Source: an uncultured Propionibacteriaceae bacterium
Lineage (GTDB): Bacteria; Actinomycetota; Actinomycetes; Propionibacteriales; Propionibacteriaceae
Length of the DNA stretch: 64,000 nt
Assembly: GCA_937926975.1 (NCBI GenBank)
Contig: CALBCJ010000023.1
Location: forward strand, 38,691-102,690
Direction of reading: 5' to 3'
Shown here: positions 1 through 7,256 of the stretch, in pieces
How the letters are laid out: each line of letters begins with the position of its first letter
Position numbering within the stretch: position 1 is the stretch's first letter
The notes under the pieces: generated by a model
The model's database searches: none
Told to the model about the DNA's origin: nothing
What the model saw: the letters and a program-made list of their open reading frames with translations, nothing else
Program-made: the position numbers and the translations under genes

Positions 1-21
1 GCCCGGGAGGTGGCCGGGTGA
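1..21 (+). CDS. possible 3' end of an upstream gene (partial)
   Basis: The first 21 bases read as six sense codons and TGA in frame 1 (A-R-E-V-A-G-stop). In related clusters a MoxR-type AAA ATPase lies directly before the DUF5682 gene, so this may be its last codons. The fragment is far too short to identify by sequence; the call rests on position only. Confidence 0.25.
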   Translation, partial: AREVAG

Positions 22-109
22 GTCCTGCCCCGGTCTGCCCAGGTGGCGCTGGCCAGGGCGTACGTTGCCGCGGGCGGGTGGGCCGACACTGTCAGAGGGG
101 GTGCCTAGC

Positions 110-2521
110 GTGACCGGGCATGAGGTGGTGGAGCAGGCTGGGCCGGCGACGCGGCCCTCCACGCCGCTGCGGGTGCTGGGGGTCCGGCACCACGGGCCAG
201 GCTCGGCCCGGGCGGTGGTGGCGGCGCTGGCCGAGCACGACCCGGACGTGGTCCTGATCGAGGGCCCGCCGGAGGCGGGTGACCTGGTCTCGTGGGTGTC
301 GAGGGGGCTTCGCCCGCCGGTGGCGCTGATGGCGTACCAGGTGGGTGACCCGGCCTGCTCGGCGTACTGGCCGTTCGCGGTCTTCTCCCCGGAGTGGCAG
401 GCGCTGAGCTGGGCGGTCGAGCACCACCGGGAGGTCCGGTTCATCGACCTGCCGGCGGCGAACGTGCTGGGCCTGCAGGCCGAGGCGGAGGCGGCTGCCG
501 CGCGGGCGCTCGAGGCTGAGGACGGTACGGACGAGGACGACGGTCCGGACGAGGACCTGGACGCCGAGGGCGACCCGGACCTGGACCTGGTGGCTGGGGA
601 CCCGCACGCCGACCAGCTGGCCCCGTACGAGCCTGGTACGGCTCAGGACGAGCCGGCTGACCGGGTCCGGACCGACCCGATCGCCGTGCTCGCCAGGACC
701 GCCGGGTACGACGACCCGGAGCGCTGGTGGGACGACGTGGTCGAGCACCGCACCGAGGGCGACCCGTTCGACGCGATCACCGAGGCGATGGCCGAGCTGC
801 GCGAGACCGCACCGCCGGCCCGCAGCCCCGACGAGCAGCTCAGCGAGGACCGCCGCGAGGCGCAGATGCGCCAGTGCCTGCGGGCCGCGCTGCGCGACCA
901 CGAGCGGGTCGCGGTGGTCTGCGGCGCCTGGCACGCCCCGGCGCTCAGCGGCACGCTGCCGCCCGTCTCGGCCGACCGGGCGCTGCTGCGCGGGCTGCCG
1001 AAGGTGAAGGTGTCGCTGGCCTGGGTGCCGTGGACCCACTCGCGGCTCTCCTTCGCCTCCGGGTACGGCGCCGGCATCGAGTCACCCGGCTGGTACCAGC
1101 ACCTGTTCCGGCACCCGGAGCAGACCGTGCCGCGCTGGTTCACCGCCGTCGCCCAGGTGCTGCGGGCCGCCGACCTGCCGGTCTCCTCAGCGCACGCGAT
1201 CGAGGCCACCCGGCTGGCGGAGACCCTGGCCACGCTGCGGGGGCGGCCGCTGGCCGGTCTGGACGAGGTCCAGGAGGCCGCCCTGGCGGTGATGTGCGAG
1301 GGCAGCCGCCTGGCGCTCGGCTTCGTCACCCGCGACCTGGTCGTCGGCGAAGAGCTCGGCCAGGTGCCCGACGAGGCGCCGCTGGTCCCCCTCGACGCCG
1401 ACCTGCGCCGCCAGGCCAAGTCGGCTCGGCTGGTGCAGAGCCCCAAGCCGAAGGACCTGGTGCTTGACCTGCGCAAGGAGATCGACCGCGCCAAGTCCCG
1501 CCTGCTGCACCGGCTGAACGTGCTCGGCATCGGCTGGGGCACACCGGCGTACGTGTCGGGAACCGGCACCTTCAAGGAGGCCTGGACGCTGGTCTGGGAG
1601 CCGGAGCTGGCGGTGAGGATCGTGGTCGCCTCCACCTGGGGCACCACGGTCGCCGCGGCCGCCGAGGCCTGCCTGGTCGCCGAGGTCGGGGACCTGGCCG
1701 ATGTCACCGCCCGGGTTGAGCAGGCCCTGCTGGCCGAGCTCGGCGGGGCGCTGCCGGCGCTGCTGTCGGCCCTCGACGCCCGCGCCGCGCACGAGGCCGA
1801 CATCGCGCACCTGATGACCGCCCTGCCGGCGCTGCTGCGCGCCCAGCGGTACGGCAATGTCCGCGGCACCGACACCAGCCTGCTGACCGAGGTCGCCGAG
1901 GCGCTCCTGGCCCGGGTGGTGGCCGGGCTGCCGGCCGCGGTCGCTGGGCTGGCACCCGACGCAGCCGCCGGGCTGCGCGACACCATCGACCAGGTCACCG
2001 ACACGATCTCCCTGCTCGGGCCGGAGTCCGCCGACCGCTGGTTCGCGGCCCTCGACCAGGTCCTGCACCGTACGGGTGTGCCGGGACTGCTCGCGGGACG
2101 TCTCGCCCGGACCCTCTTCGACGCCGACCGGCTGCCCCGCGAGGAGGCGGTCGCCCAGCTCGGCCGGGCGCTCAGCCACGGCCCCACGGTCGCTGAGCGG
2201 GCCGCCTTCGCCGAGGGCTTCCTCTCCGGCTCGGCGCTGCTGCTGGTCCACGACCGGCAGGTGCTCGCCACCGTGAACCAGTGGGTCTGCGAGCTCGGCC
2301 CGGAGGACTTCATCGAGGTGCTGCCGGTGCTGCGGCGGGCCTTCGGCTCGTACAACCAGCCCGAGCGGCGCGCGATCGCTGAGCGGGCCGCGCTGGCCGA
2401 GGGCGGGGCCGACTGGGCTGTCGCCGACGGCGACGACCTTCCGTACGCCGAGATGGCGGCGGCGCTGACCACCGTACGGCTGCTGCTCGGGGCCGGCTCG
2501 AAGGAGGAAACCCGTGCCTGA
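110..2521 (+). CDS. DUF5682 family protein (YehM-like, MoxR/VWA-associated)
   Basis: About 803 residues, cytoplasmic, no signal peptide. The N-terminus carries the family signature: RHHGPGSARAV followed by VLIEGPPEAGDL, then a FSPEWQAL segment and FIDLP about 130 residues in. An acidic linker (Asp/Glu-rich, roughly residues 140-200) separates it from a long helical C-terminal part. I chose GTG at 110 because AGAGGGG lies 8 bases upstream; a TTG at 65 is also in frame. It overlaps the next gene, a VWA protein, by 8 bases, so the two are translationally coupled. In other bacteria this family travels with a MoxR ATPase, a VWA protein and a SWIM-zinc-finger protein (E. coli yehLMPQ). The biochemical role is not established; a chaperone-like or metal-insertion role is inference. 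Confidence 0.85.
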   Translation: MTGHEVVEQAGPATRPSTPLRVLGVRHHGPGSARAVVAALAEHDPDVVLIEGPPEAGDLVSWVSRGLRPPVALMAYQVGDPACSAYWPFAVFSPEWQALSWAVEHHREVRFIDLPAANVLGLQAEAEAAAARALEAEDGTDEDDGPDEDLDAEGDPDLDLVAGDPHADQLAPYEPGTAQDEPADRVRTDPIAVLARTAGYDDPERWWDDVVEHRTEGDPFDAITEAMAELRETAPPARSPDEQLSEDRREAQMRQCLRAALRDHERVAVVCGAWHAPALSGTLPPVSADRALLRGLPKVKVSLAWVPWTHSRLSFASGYGAGIESPGWYQHLFRHPEQTVPRWFTAVAQVLRAADLPVSSAHAIEATRLAETLATLRGRPLAGLDEVQEAALAVMCEGSRLALGFVTRDLVVGEELGQVPDEAPLVPLDADLRRQAKSARLVQSPKPKDLVLDLRKEIDRAKSRLLHRLNVLGIGWGTPAYVSGTGTFKEAWTLVWEPELAVRIVVASTWGTTVAAAAEACLVAEVGDLADVTARVEQALLAELGGALPALLSALDARAAHEADIAHLMTALPALLRAQRYGNVRGTDTSLLTEVAEALLARVVAGLPAAVAGLAPDAAAGLRDTIDQVTDTISLLGPESADRWFAALDQVLHRTGVPGLLAGRLARTLFDADRLPREEAVAQLGRALSHGPTVAERAAFAEGFLSGSALLLVHDRQVLATVNQWVCELGPEDFIEVLPVLRRAFGSYNQPERRAIAERAALAEGGADWAVADGDDLPYAEMAAALTTVRLLLGAGSKEETRA

Positions 2522-3713
2522 CCAGGACCTGAGGCTGGGCAAGGACGAGGCCGAGCTGACTGCGGACGAGGTGCCGAGCGAGCCGGCCCGGCGCTGGCGG
2601 CTGCTGCTCGGGACGTACCCCGAGGGCTCGGCGATGGGGCTCAGCGCCGAGGACCAGGCGATGGACCAGGCCCTGGGGGCGCTGTACGACAACACCTCCG
2701 ACGGTGAGCCCGGGTCCCAGGCGAAGGCCGCCGGGATGGGCTCGTCGGCGCCTAAGGTGGCCCGCTGGCTGGGCGACATCCGCCGCTACTTCCCCTCCAC
2801 CGTGGTGCAGGTGATGCAGGCCGACGCCATCGACCGGCTCGGGCTGAAGCGGCTGCTGCTGGAGCCGGAGATGATGACGACCGTGCAGCCCGACATCCAC
2901 CTGGTGTCGACCCTGGTGGAGCTGCAGTCGCTGATGCCGGCCGAGGCGAAGGAGACCGCCCGGCAGGTGGTGGCGACGGTGGTCAAGGAGGTCGAGAAGC
3001 GGATCTCTGACAAGCTCGCCTCGTCCGTACGGGGCGCCCTGAACCGCGCCCAGCGGACCCACCGCCCGCTGCTCAGCGACATCAACTGGAGCCGGACCAT
3101 CGCGGCCAACCTGCAGCACTACCTGCCCGAGCAGAAGACGGTGGTGCCGGAGCGCCTGATCGGGTACGGCCGCAAGCAGACCGGCTTCCAGCGTGAGGTC
3201 ATGCTCTGCGTCGACCAGTCCGGGTCGATGGCGAGCTCGGTCGTGTACGCGTCGATCTTCGCCTGCGTGATGGCGTCGATCCGGGCGCTGAAGACCAGCC
3301 TGGTCGTGTACGACACGGCGGTCGCGGACCTGACGCCGCAGCTGCAGGACCCGGTCGACGTGATCTTCGGCACCCAGCTCGGCGGCGGCACCGACACCTG
3401 CCCGGCCCTGACCTACTGCGAGACCCTGCTGACCAGGCCCCAGGACACGGTCTTCATCCTGATCAGCGACCTGTACGACAGCAACCCCGCGCAGATGGTC
3501 CGCCAGCTTGAGGCCCTCCACCAGGCCGGCGCCACCGTCGTGGTGCTGCTGGCCCTGGACGACCAGGGCACCCCGGCGTACAACCGGGAGACCGCAGCCA
3601 CCCTGGCCGGGCTGGGGATCCCGTGCTTCGCCTGCACCCCGGACGCCTTCCCGGACCTGATGGCCGCCGCCATCGGCCGGGCCGACGTCGCCGCCTGGGC
3701 CAGCCGTACGTAG
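2514..3713 (+). CDS. VWA domain-containing protein (YehP-like)
   Basis: 399 residues. The C-terminal half is a von Willebrand factor A domain with a complete MIDAS motif: DQSGS near residue 237, a Thr in GGGTDT, and an Asp in ILISDLYD. Such domains bind Mg2+ and partner proteins. The N-terminal half is helical with no recognisable domain. GTG start at 2514, preceded by AAGGAGG with 6-base spacing; the start overlaps the stop of the DUF5682 gene. Known MoxR ATPases act with a VWA partner as chaperones for protein assembly or metal loading, so this is likely the VWA partner of a MoxR protein encoded just outside the window. Confidence 0.88.
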   Translation: MPDQDLRLGKDEAELTADEVPSEPARRWRLLLGTYPEGSAMGLSAEDQAMDQALGALYDNTSDGEPGSQAKAAGMGSSAPKVARWLGDIRRYFPSTVVQVMQADAIDRLGLKRLLLEPEMMTTVQPDIHLVSTLVELQSLMPAEAKETARQVVATVVKEVEKRISDKLASSVRGALNRAQRTHRPLLSDINWSRTIAANLQHYLPEQKTVVPERLIGYGRKQTGFQREVMLCVDQSGSMASSVVYASIFACVMASIRALKTSLVVYDTAVADLTPQLQDPVDVIFGTQLGGGTDTCPALTYCETLLTRPQDTVFILISDLYDSNPAQMVRQLEALHQAGATVVVLLALDDQGTPAYNRETAATLAGLGIPCFACTPDAFPDLMAAAIGRADVAAWASRT

Positions 3714-4057
3714 CACGGCGGGCAGACCGTACGAGCCTTGACCCGCCGGCCCGTCCCCGGCGACGCTGTGCCCGCAGGTGTGGAGCCCCAGATGATGCGA
3801 GGGCCGGCTCACTGCGGGCTGCCAGCCGCACCACCAGCACCGTTGCCTACCCGGCATGACTCTACCGCCACTCACTCGGTGTTGACAGTTCGGGCCGAGC
3901 CAGCACCAGGAGGCGCCCAGTCACATCCCGCCCGGCCGCACAAGCCTCTGCGGCTGAGTATCCGTACTCAGTTGAGTCGTGCGGCTCCCACCCCACTCCT
4001 CCTGCGGCTTAGGTGCGAGTAGCGAGAGGGGGGCCGAGTAGACGAGAGGGGCGCTTC
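3714..4057. other. intergenic stretch before the type VII-like locus
   Basis: 344 bases without a convincing gene. Short open frames here have poor codon character. A hairpin, CTGAGTA-TCCG-TACTCAG (3954-3971), lies about 90 bases before the first type VII-like gene and could be an operator or terminator. A TTGACA hexamer at 3882 has no clear -10 partner. Base composition falls towards the right, marking entry into an accessory segment. Confidence 0.4.
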
Positions 4058-4345
4058 GTGTCCTACTACCTGGAGACAGCCAGACCTGCCATGCGGGAAG
4101 CCGCAGAGGTGATGGGCGAGCAGGCTGAGGCCTACACACACCAAGTCGAGGAGACCACTGCGGCCATGGGTCGCTTTGACTGGCCGCTCATGATGTTCTT
4201 CTGTAAGGACGCATACAATCAGTCACTCCTTCTCACGAGGGACGCGGCGAAAGATATCGGCGAAGGAGTAAGCGCAGTAGCCGCGACTCTCGATCAGATC
4301 AGAAGACTCTACGAAAAGCTGGAAGAAATCCAGATGGTGAAGTAA
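4058..4345 (+). CDS. WXG100/EspC-like small type VII secretion protein
   Basis: 95 residues, all-helical, beginning V-S-Y-Y-L-E-T-A. Length and helix-turn-helix layout resemble WXG100/EspC-type proteins, with the turn falling near the MGRFDWPL segment. There is no signal peptide or membrane segment. GTG at 4058 was chosen because GAGAGGGG ends 6 bases before it; an in-frame GTG at 4013 lacks a good site. The next gene (a larger WXG-like protein) begins 2 bases after the stop, and a YbaB/EbfC-like gene follows. That order is common in actinobacterial ESX-associated effector loci. The G+C content is near 50-55%, below the window norm, suggesting transfer. Confidence 0.55.
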   Translation: MSYYLETARPAMREAAEVMGEQAEAYTHQVEETTAAMGRFDWPLMMFFCKDAYNQSLLLTRDAAKDIGEGVSAVAATLDQIRRLYEKLEEIQMVK

Positions 4346-4409
4346 CCATGAGTGAAACAGGACTGAACTGGGCAGGCGGGCCGCTTGCTGTGGCAGCAGC
4401 GCCAATGCG

Positions 4410-5114
4410 GTGCTGGCAACAGAAGCGGTGACGCTAGCGGCGGCCGCCGGTGCCACCATACCCAGCGGCGCCGTCGCCCTTGTGACCGCCATCGACGTGA
4501 CCGCCATCACCGTCTCGCTGTGCGACCCTAGCGCATGCTTCCGTGAAAGCGAAGAGTGGGAGAAGGTCTCGGACTACTGCTCTAATTTTACGGGCAAACT
4601 CTCTATTCCCATGGAGAAGTTCCGTGCGGCCTGGCGGGGCGACGCCGCTGAGAGCTTCTTCACCTACTTCAGCAGGCTGTCGAAGGTTTTTCCGATGGTC
4701 TCAGAGCTCGCTAAGGCCGAGAAAGAGCTCCTGGAGGCAGCGGGATGGGCGATCCTCGCCGCCGCGGGGAGCATTGTGCTACTGAACATTCCCCTGATCG
4801 TCGCTGCCGTGGCCGCTAACGTGCTAGCCGTAGAGACTTTCGGGGCATCACTCCTGACGCAGTGGGTGGCAGCCCTGACGTGGTCGGGATTTGTGATCGC
4901 TGCGATCAAGTACGAGGCCGGTCTCTTCCGGGACATCGGGGCCAAGCTGAGCGCGGTCACTTCTGCGAGTAGGGGGCTTTCAAGCTACGTGAACAGCTCG
5001 ACAACCAACTTGGGTAGAAATAACCTCAAGATCGATTTTACCCCGCCTCCAGCCATCAACGCCGACATCGCCGAGCTCGCTAAGTACACCTCACAGTTTG
5101 GACCCAAGCAGTGA
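4410..5114 (+). CDS. WXG-like type VII secretion protein with C-terminal membrane segments, apparent N-terminal frameshift
   Basis: As read from GTG 4410 it gives 234 residues: a helical region with a WRGDAAESFF turn (W-x-G) near residue 72, then two hydrophobic stretches (about 110-165) and a helical tail. This is the layout of ESX/type VII carrier proteins. The GTG has no ribosome site. A better start, ATG 4348, sits right after the previous stop and reads M-S-E-T-G-L-N-W-A-G-G-P before hitting TGA. Adding one base after 4403 would join it to S-A-N-A-V-L-A-T in the downstream frame. The gene therefore probably runs 4348-5114 with a one-base deletion, real or artefactual. Its stop overlaps the next start. 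Confidence 0.55.
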   Translation: MLATEAVTLAAAAGATIPSGAVALVTAIDVTAITVSLCDPSACFRESEEWEKVSDYCSNFTGKLSIPMEKFRAAWRGDAAESFFTYFSRLSKVFPMVSELAKAEKELLEAAGWAILAAAGSIVLLNIPLIVAAVAANVLAVETFGASLLTQWVAALTWSGFVIAAIKYEAGLFRDIGAKLSAVTSASRGLSSYVNSSTTNLGRNNLKIDFTPPPAINADIAELAKYTSQFGPKQ

Positions 5115-5383
5115 CAGTTCCCAGTCTTCCCGAAGCCTTCCGCGGGGTGCTGAGCGAGGCGGGGAGCACTCCCGAGGTCCTCGCGGCCCGCGCTGAGCAG
5201 CTGCAGGCCCTGCAGGACGAGATGACCAAGATTCTCGAGGCCGAGCACGAGGGAGCAGATGCTAGTGGCAGGCTCACTGTCACGGTGACCGCTGCTGGGC
5301 GCCTGCGCTCCGTGAGCGTCGATGGTTCCCTACGCTACGCCCTTCGAGTACGGGACTGGCCGAGGCCTTCACCGAAGCGGTGA
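5111..5383 (+). CDS. YbaB/EbfC-like protein, N-terminal part, frameshifted
   Basis: Starts at GTG 5111, overlapping the previous stop. The frame encodes a helical segment and then GRLTVTVTAAGRLRSV, typical of YbaB/EbfC nucleoid-associated folds found beside WXG100 genes. After about 5330 this frame degenerates, while frame 1 reads G-L-A-E-A-F-T-E-A-V-R-A-A-T-A-N, the expected continuing helix, to TAG at 5500-5502. One missing base around 5329-5334 would restore a protein of about 130 residues. The role is likely a secretion-locus accessory rather than a true nucleoid protein; this is inference. Confidence 0.55.
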   Translation: MTVPSLPEAFRGVLSEAGSTPEVLAARAEQLQALQDEMTKILEAEHEGADASGRLTVTVTAAGRLRSVSVDGSLRYALRVRDWPRPSPKR

Positions 5384-5888
5384 GAGCTGCCACCGCCAAC
5401 GCCGCGGCCGTGGCGCGAGAACTCCTCCGGAGCCAGTTCGGCATCTCATCACCCCACCAGAAGACGCCGTCAAGGCAGCGACCCAGTCCCGGCAGTCGAT
5501 AGAAGAGCAGATCGCCGCAGTCAAGGATCCAGTGGTCGCCGCAGCGCTACGAAACTTCATTCATCGAGTAGACGAGTTCACGACGAAGCTCTTCACGGGG
5601 GCCTGCGGCCCGGTAGAGCTGAGCCTTTCTGCCGCAGGAACCTTGAACTCCGTGAGCCTGGACCGGGTTGCGCTGCAGGGTATCGACAACATCACGCTGG
5701 CCGAAGCCTTCCTCGAAGCCTGGGATGATGCCGTCAAGCAGCTAGAGTCGGCACAACAGATGATAGCTGCTCAGGAGCTAGGCCTCGACATCACGCCAGC
5801 CCAGGCGCAAGCCCGGGCGGAGGCGGCCATGGCGCGTGCCGAGGCCATTCTGCGGGACGTGCGCGAGCTCGGGCTCTCACCGCGCTAG
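5322..5888 (+). CDS. second YbaB/EbfC-like segment in a third reading frame
   Basis: The frame is convincing from about 5448 (P-P-E-D-A-V-K-A-A-T) to 5888. It includes CGPVELSLSAAGTLNSVSLD, which mirrors the beta-strand signature of the preceding YbaB-like segment, followed by an Ala/Glu-rich helix. The only upstream ATG (5322) lies where frame 1, not this one, looks coding, so the annotated first 40 or so codons are doubtful; GTG 5532 after AAGGA is an alternative. A second one-base deletion near 5446 would fuse this to the preceding gene as a tandem two-domain protein. Confidence 0.5.
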   Translation: MVPYATPFEYGTGRGLHRSGESCHRQRRGRGARTPPEPVRHLITPPEDAVKAATQSRQSIEEQIAAVKDPVVAAALRNFIHRVDEFTTKLFTGACGPVELSLSAAGTLNSVSLDRVALQGIDNITLAEAFLEAWDDAVKQLESAQQMIAAQELGLDITPAQAQARAEAAMARAEAILRDVRELGLSPR

Positions 5889-5915
5889 ACAGTTCTTTGC
5901 GGTACGAGGCAGGGC

Positions 5916-6380
5916 TCAGGCCGGGGAGAAGTCGGTCGTGAGGGACTGTGACTCGTCGTAGTCTCTTACTGCGGTCACTGTCGGGCCGTTGTCGGTGGCC
6001 TTGATGTCGATCCGCTTGATGGTCTTGTCGTTGGCCAGCAGCTCACCGGCCCTCTCAAGATTCAGCACCGACAGGTCGAAACGCGGATAGATGTGCGGGT
6101 ACTGCATCCGACGCTGGGAGACGGAGTCGCTGTCTGACCGCTTGATGATGAAGTTGTCGCCCTGGTAGACCGCGACGATCACCTGGCTTCGACTGAGAGT
6201 GATGGAGGCCACAGGATCACTGCCGACAAGTTCTCGAGTGGTGCTCGCTACACGGTTGTCGTACAGCGTCAGGTCCTCGCTGCGCTTGCGGTAAAAGTCT
6301 GCCGCGTACATGGCCACCGGGATGAGCATCACGAGTATCACGACTACGACAGCTATGAAGCGCTGAACGGAGTATCTCAT
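5916..6380 (-). CDS. hypothetical single-pass membrane protein
   Basis: 154 residues. Residues 8-28 form one strong transmembrane helix (F-I-A-V-V-V-V-I-L-V-M-L-I-P-V-A), followed by a soluble domain of about 120 residues rich in short beta-type segments, presumably outside the cell. No cysteine, lipobox or known motif is visible. It is convergent with the frameshifted secretion locus, with 27 bases between the stops, and shares its lower G+C, so it may belong to the same accessory block. I do not recognise the family. Confidence 0.6.
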   Translation of the reverse strand: MRYSVQRFIAVVVVILVMLIPVAMYAADFYRKRSEDLTLYDNRVASTTRELVGSDPVASITLSRSQVIVAVYQGDNFIIKRSDSDSVSQRRMQYPHIYPRFDLSVLNLERAGELLANDKTIKRIDIKATDNGPTVTAVRDYDESQSLTTDFSPA

Positions 6381-6518
6381 GACATGAGTCTATGTACTCC
6401 TGGGGCTCGCAGGGGCGGGTCTGAGTGCTGGGTGGGGTGAGGGCGTTGAGGATGGTGCGGGCCTGGTCGGGGACCTGGTTGGTGGTCTCGGCGGCTGTGT
6501 CTCGCGGCCGCTCAGGGG

Positions 6519-6555
6519 CGGGCCGGGCGGTCGTGCTGAGCGACCGCCCGGCCCG
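6519..6555 (-). terminator. strong hairpin terminator of the peptidoglycan-binding gene
   Basis: Perfect 15-bp stem, CGGGCCGGGCGGTCG / CGACCGCCCGGCCCG, with the 7-base loop TGCTGAG. It ends 8 bases downstream of the stop of the minus-strand gene at 6563. No U-tract, as is common in high-G+C actinobacteria. Confidence 0.75.
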
Positions 6556-6562
6556 AGTCAGG

Positions 6563-6940
6563 TCAGCGGACCCCGAACATGAAGTACGCGGTCTGCGGCC
6601 CGTAGACACCGTCGGCCTGGATACCCCTGCGGGCCTGGAACCGGTACACAGCACTGGCGGTCTGTGGCCCGTAGTAGCCGTCAACGGTGACGGCGTACCC
6701 CAGCGCCCGCAGTCGCGCCTGCAGCGCCTTGACTCCCCAGAGCCCATAGCCCTGGAGGCTGGTGCTCAGCCAGCACGAGGCGGGACCTGAGCTGCCGCTC
6801 GGGACCAGGTACCCGTTCGCCCGGACGGTGATCGTGCAGGGCACGTAGCTCGCGTGGGCCGCAGGAGAGGACGCCACGATCCCCGCCAGGGCCATGCTCA
6901 GGCTGACTCCTGCCACAGCCAGCTTCCTTGCGATCTTCAC
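6563..6940 (-). CDS. secreted peptidoglycan-binding domain protein
   Basis: About 125 residues from GTG 6940, chosen because AGGGG lies 6 bases upstream. A Sec signal peptide (K-I-A-R-K-L, hydrophobic core, then S-S-P-A-A-H-A before the cut) precedes a mature domain of about 96 residues. Its C-terminal half is a PG_binding_1 fold: LQARLRALGY, VDGYYGPQTASAVYRFQ, DGVYGPQTAYFM. Such proteins bind cell-wall peptide stems or serve as wall-hydrolase targeting modules; no catalytic domain is present here. Two Cys in the mature N-terminal half may pair. Divergent from the S9 peptidase at 7257, with an inverted repeat in the shared upstream region. Confidence 0.8.
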   Translation of the reverse strand: MKIARKLAVAGVSLSMALAGIVASSPAAHASYVPCTITVRANGYLVPSGSSGPASCWLSTSLQGYGLWGVKALQARLRALGYAVTVDGYYGPQTASAVYRFQARRGIQADGVYGPQTAYFMFGVR

Positions 6941-7158
6941 CACTTTCCCCTTTCGTCGGTGGGTCAGACGACCCACGGTTGTCCCCCGCCCCTCGGGCAG
7001 TTTAACAGAAAAATCCAATAAGGGAAGGGGGATCGCCCTCATATGTCAAGCAAGCGTTCTCCTGGACTGTCGTGTCAGCCCGGCGGGCGGCCGAGCCGTC
7101 GCCCGAGCGGCCAGAGCCTCGCCGTGCACGGACGCGGCCGGAGCCGAGCTGGGACGCG

Positions 7159-7233
7159 GCACAGCAGCGGACAGAAAAGACCTGTTCGGGGCGACCTGGG
7201 TCGCGGTGGGGGTGGTTGGGTCCGCTGCTGTGC
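7159..7233. repeat. inverted repeat element, 14-bp arms (family GCACAGCAGCGGAC)
   Basis: Left arm GCACAGCAGCGGAC (7159-7172) and right arm GTCCGCTGCTGTGC (7220-7233) are perfect reverse complements with a 47-base spacer. The element ends 24 bases before the S9 peptidase start. The same arms recur at 34162-34234 and 56813-56873, and single arms at 41574, 37206 and 54895, so this is a dispersed repeat rather than a one-off hairpin. Confidence 0.8.
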
Positions 7234-7256
7234 GGGGGCTGTGGTTGGCTGAGCGC

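Noticed and set aside
1187..2779. Long open frames on the strand opposite the DUF5682 gene
   Set aside because: High-G+C shadow frames; Arg/Ser/Gly-rich, no ribosome site and no family motif, while the plus-strand gene has clear homology.
3738..4022. 94-codon frame before the type VII-like locus
   Set aside because: Composition is Pro/Arg/Ser-rich with poor codon bias; no support beyond being open.
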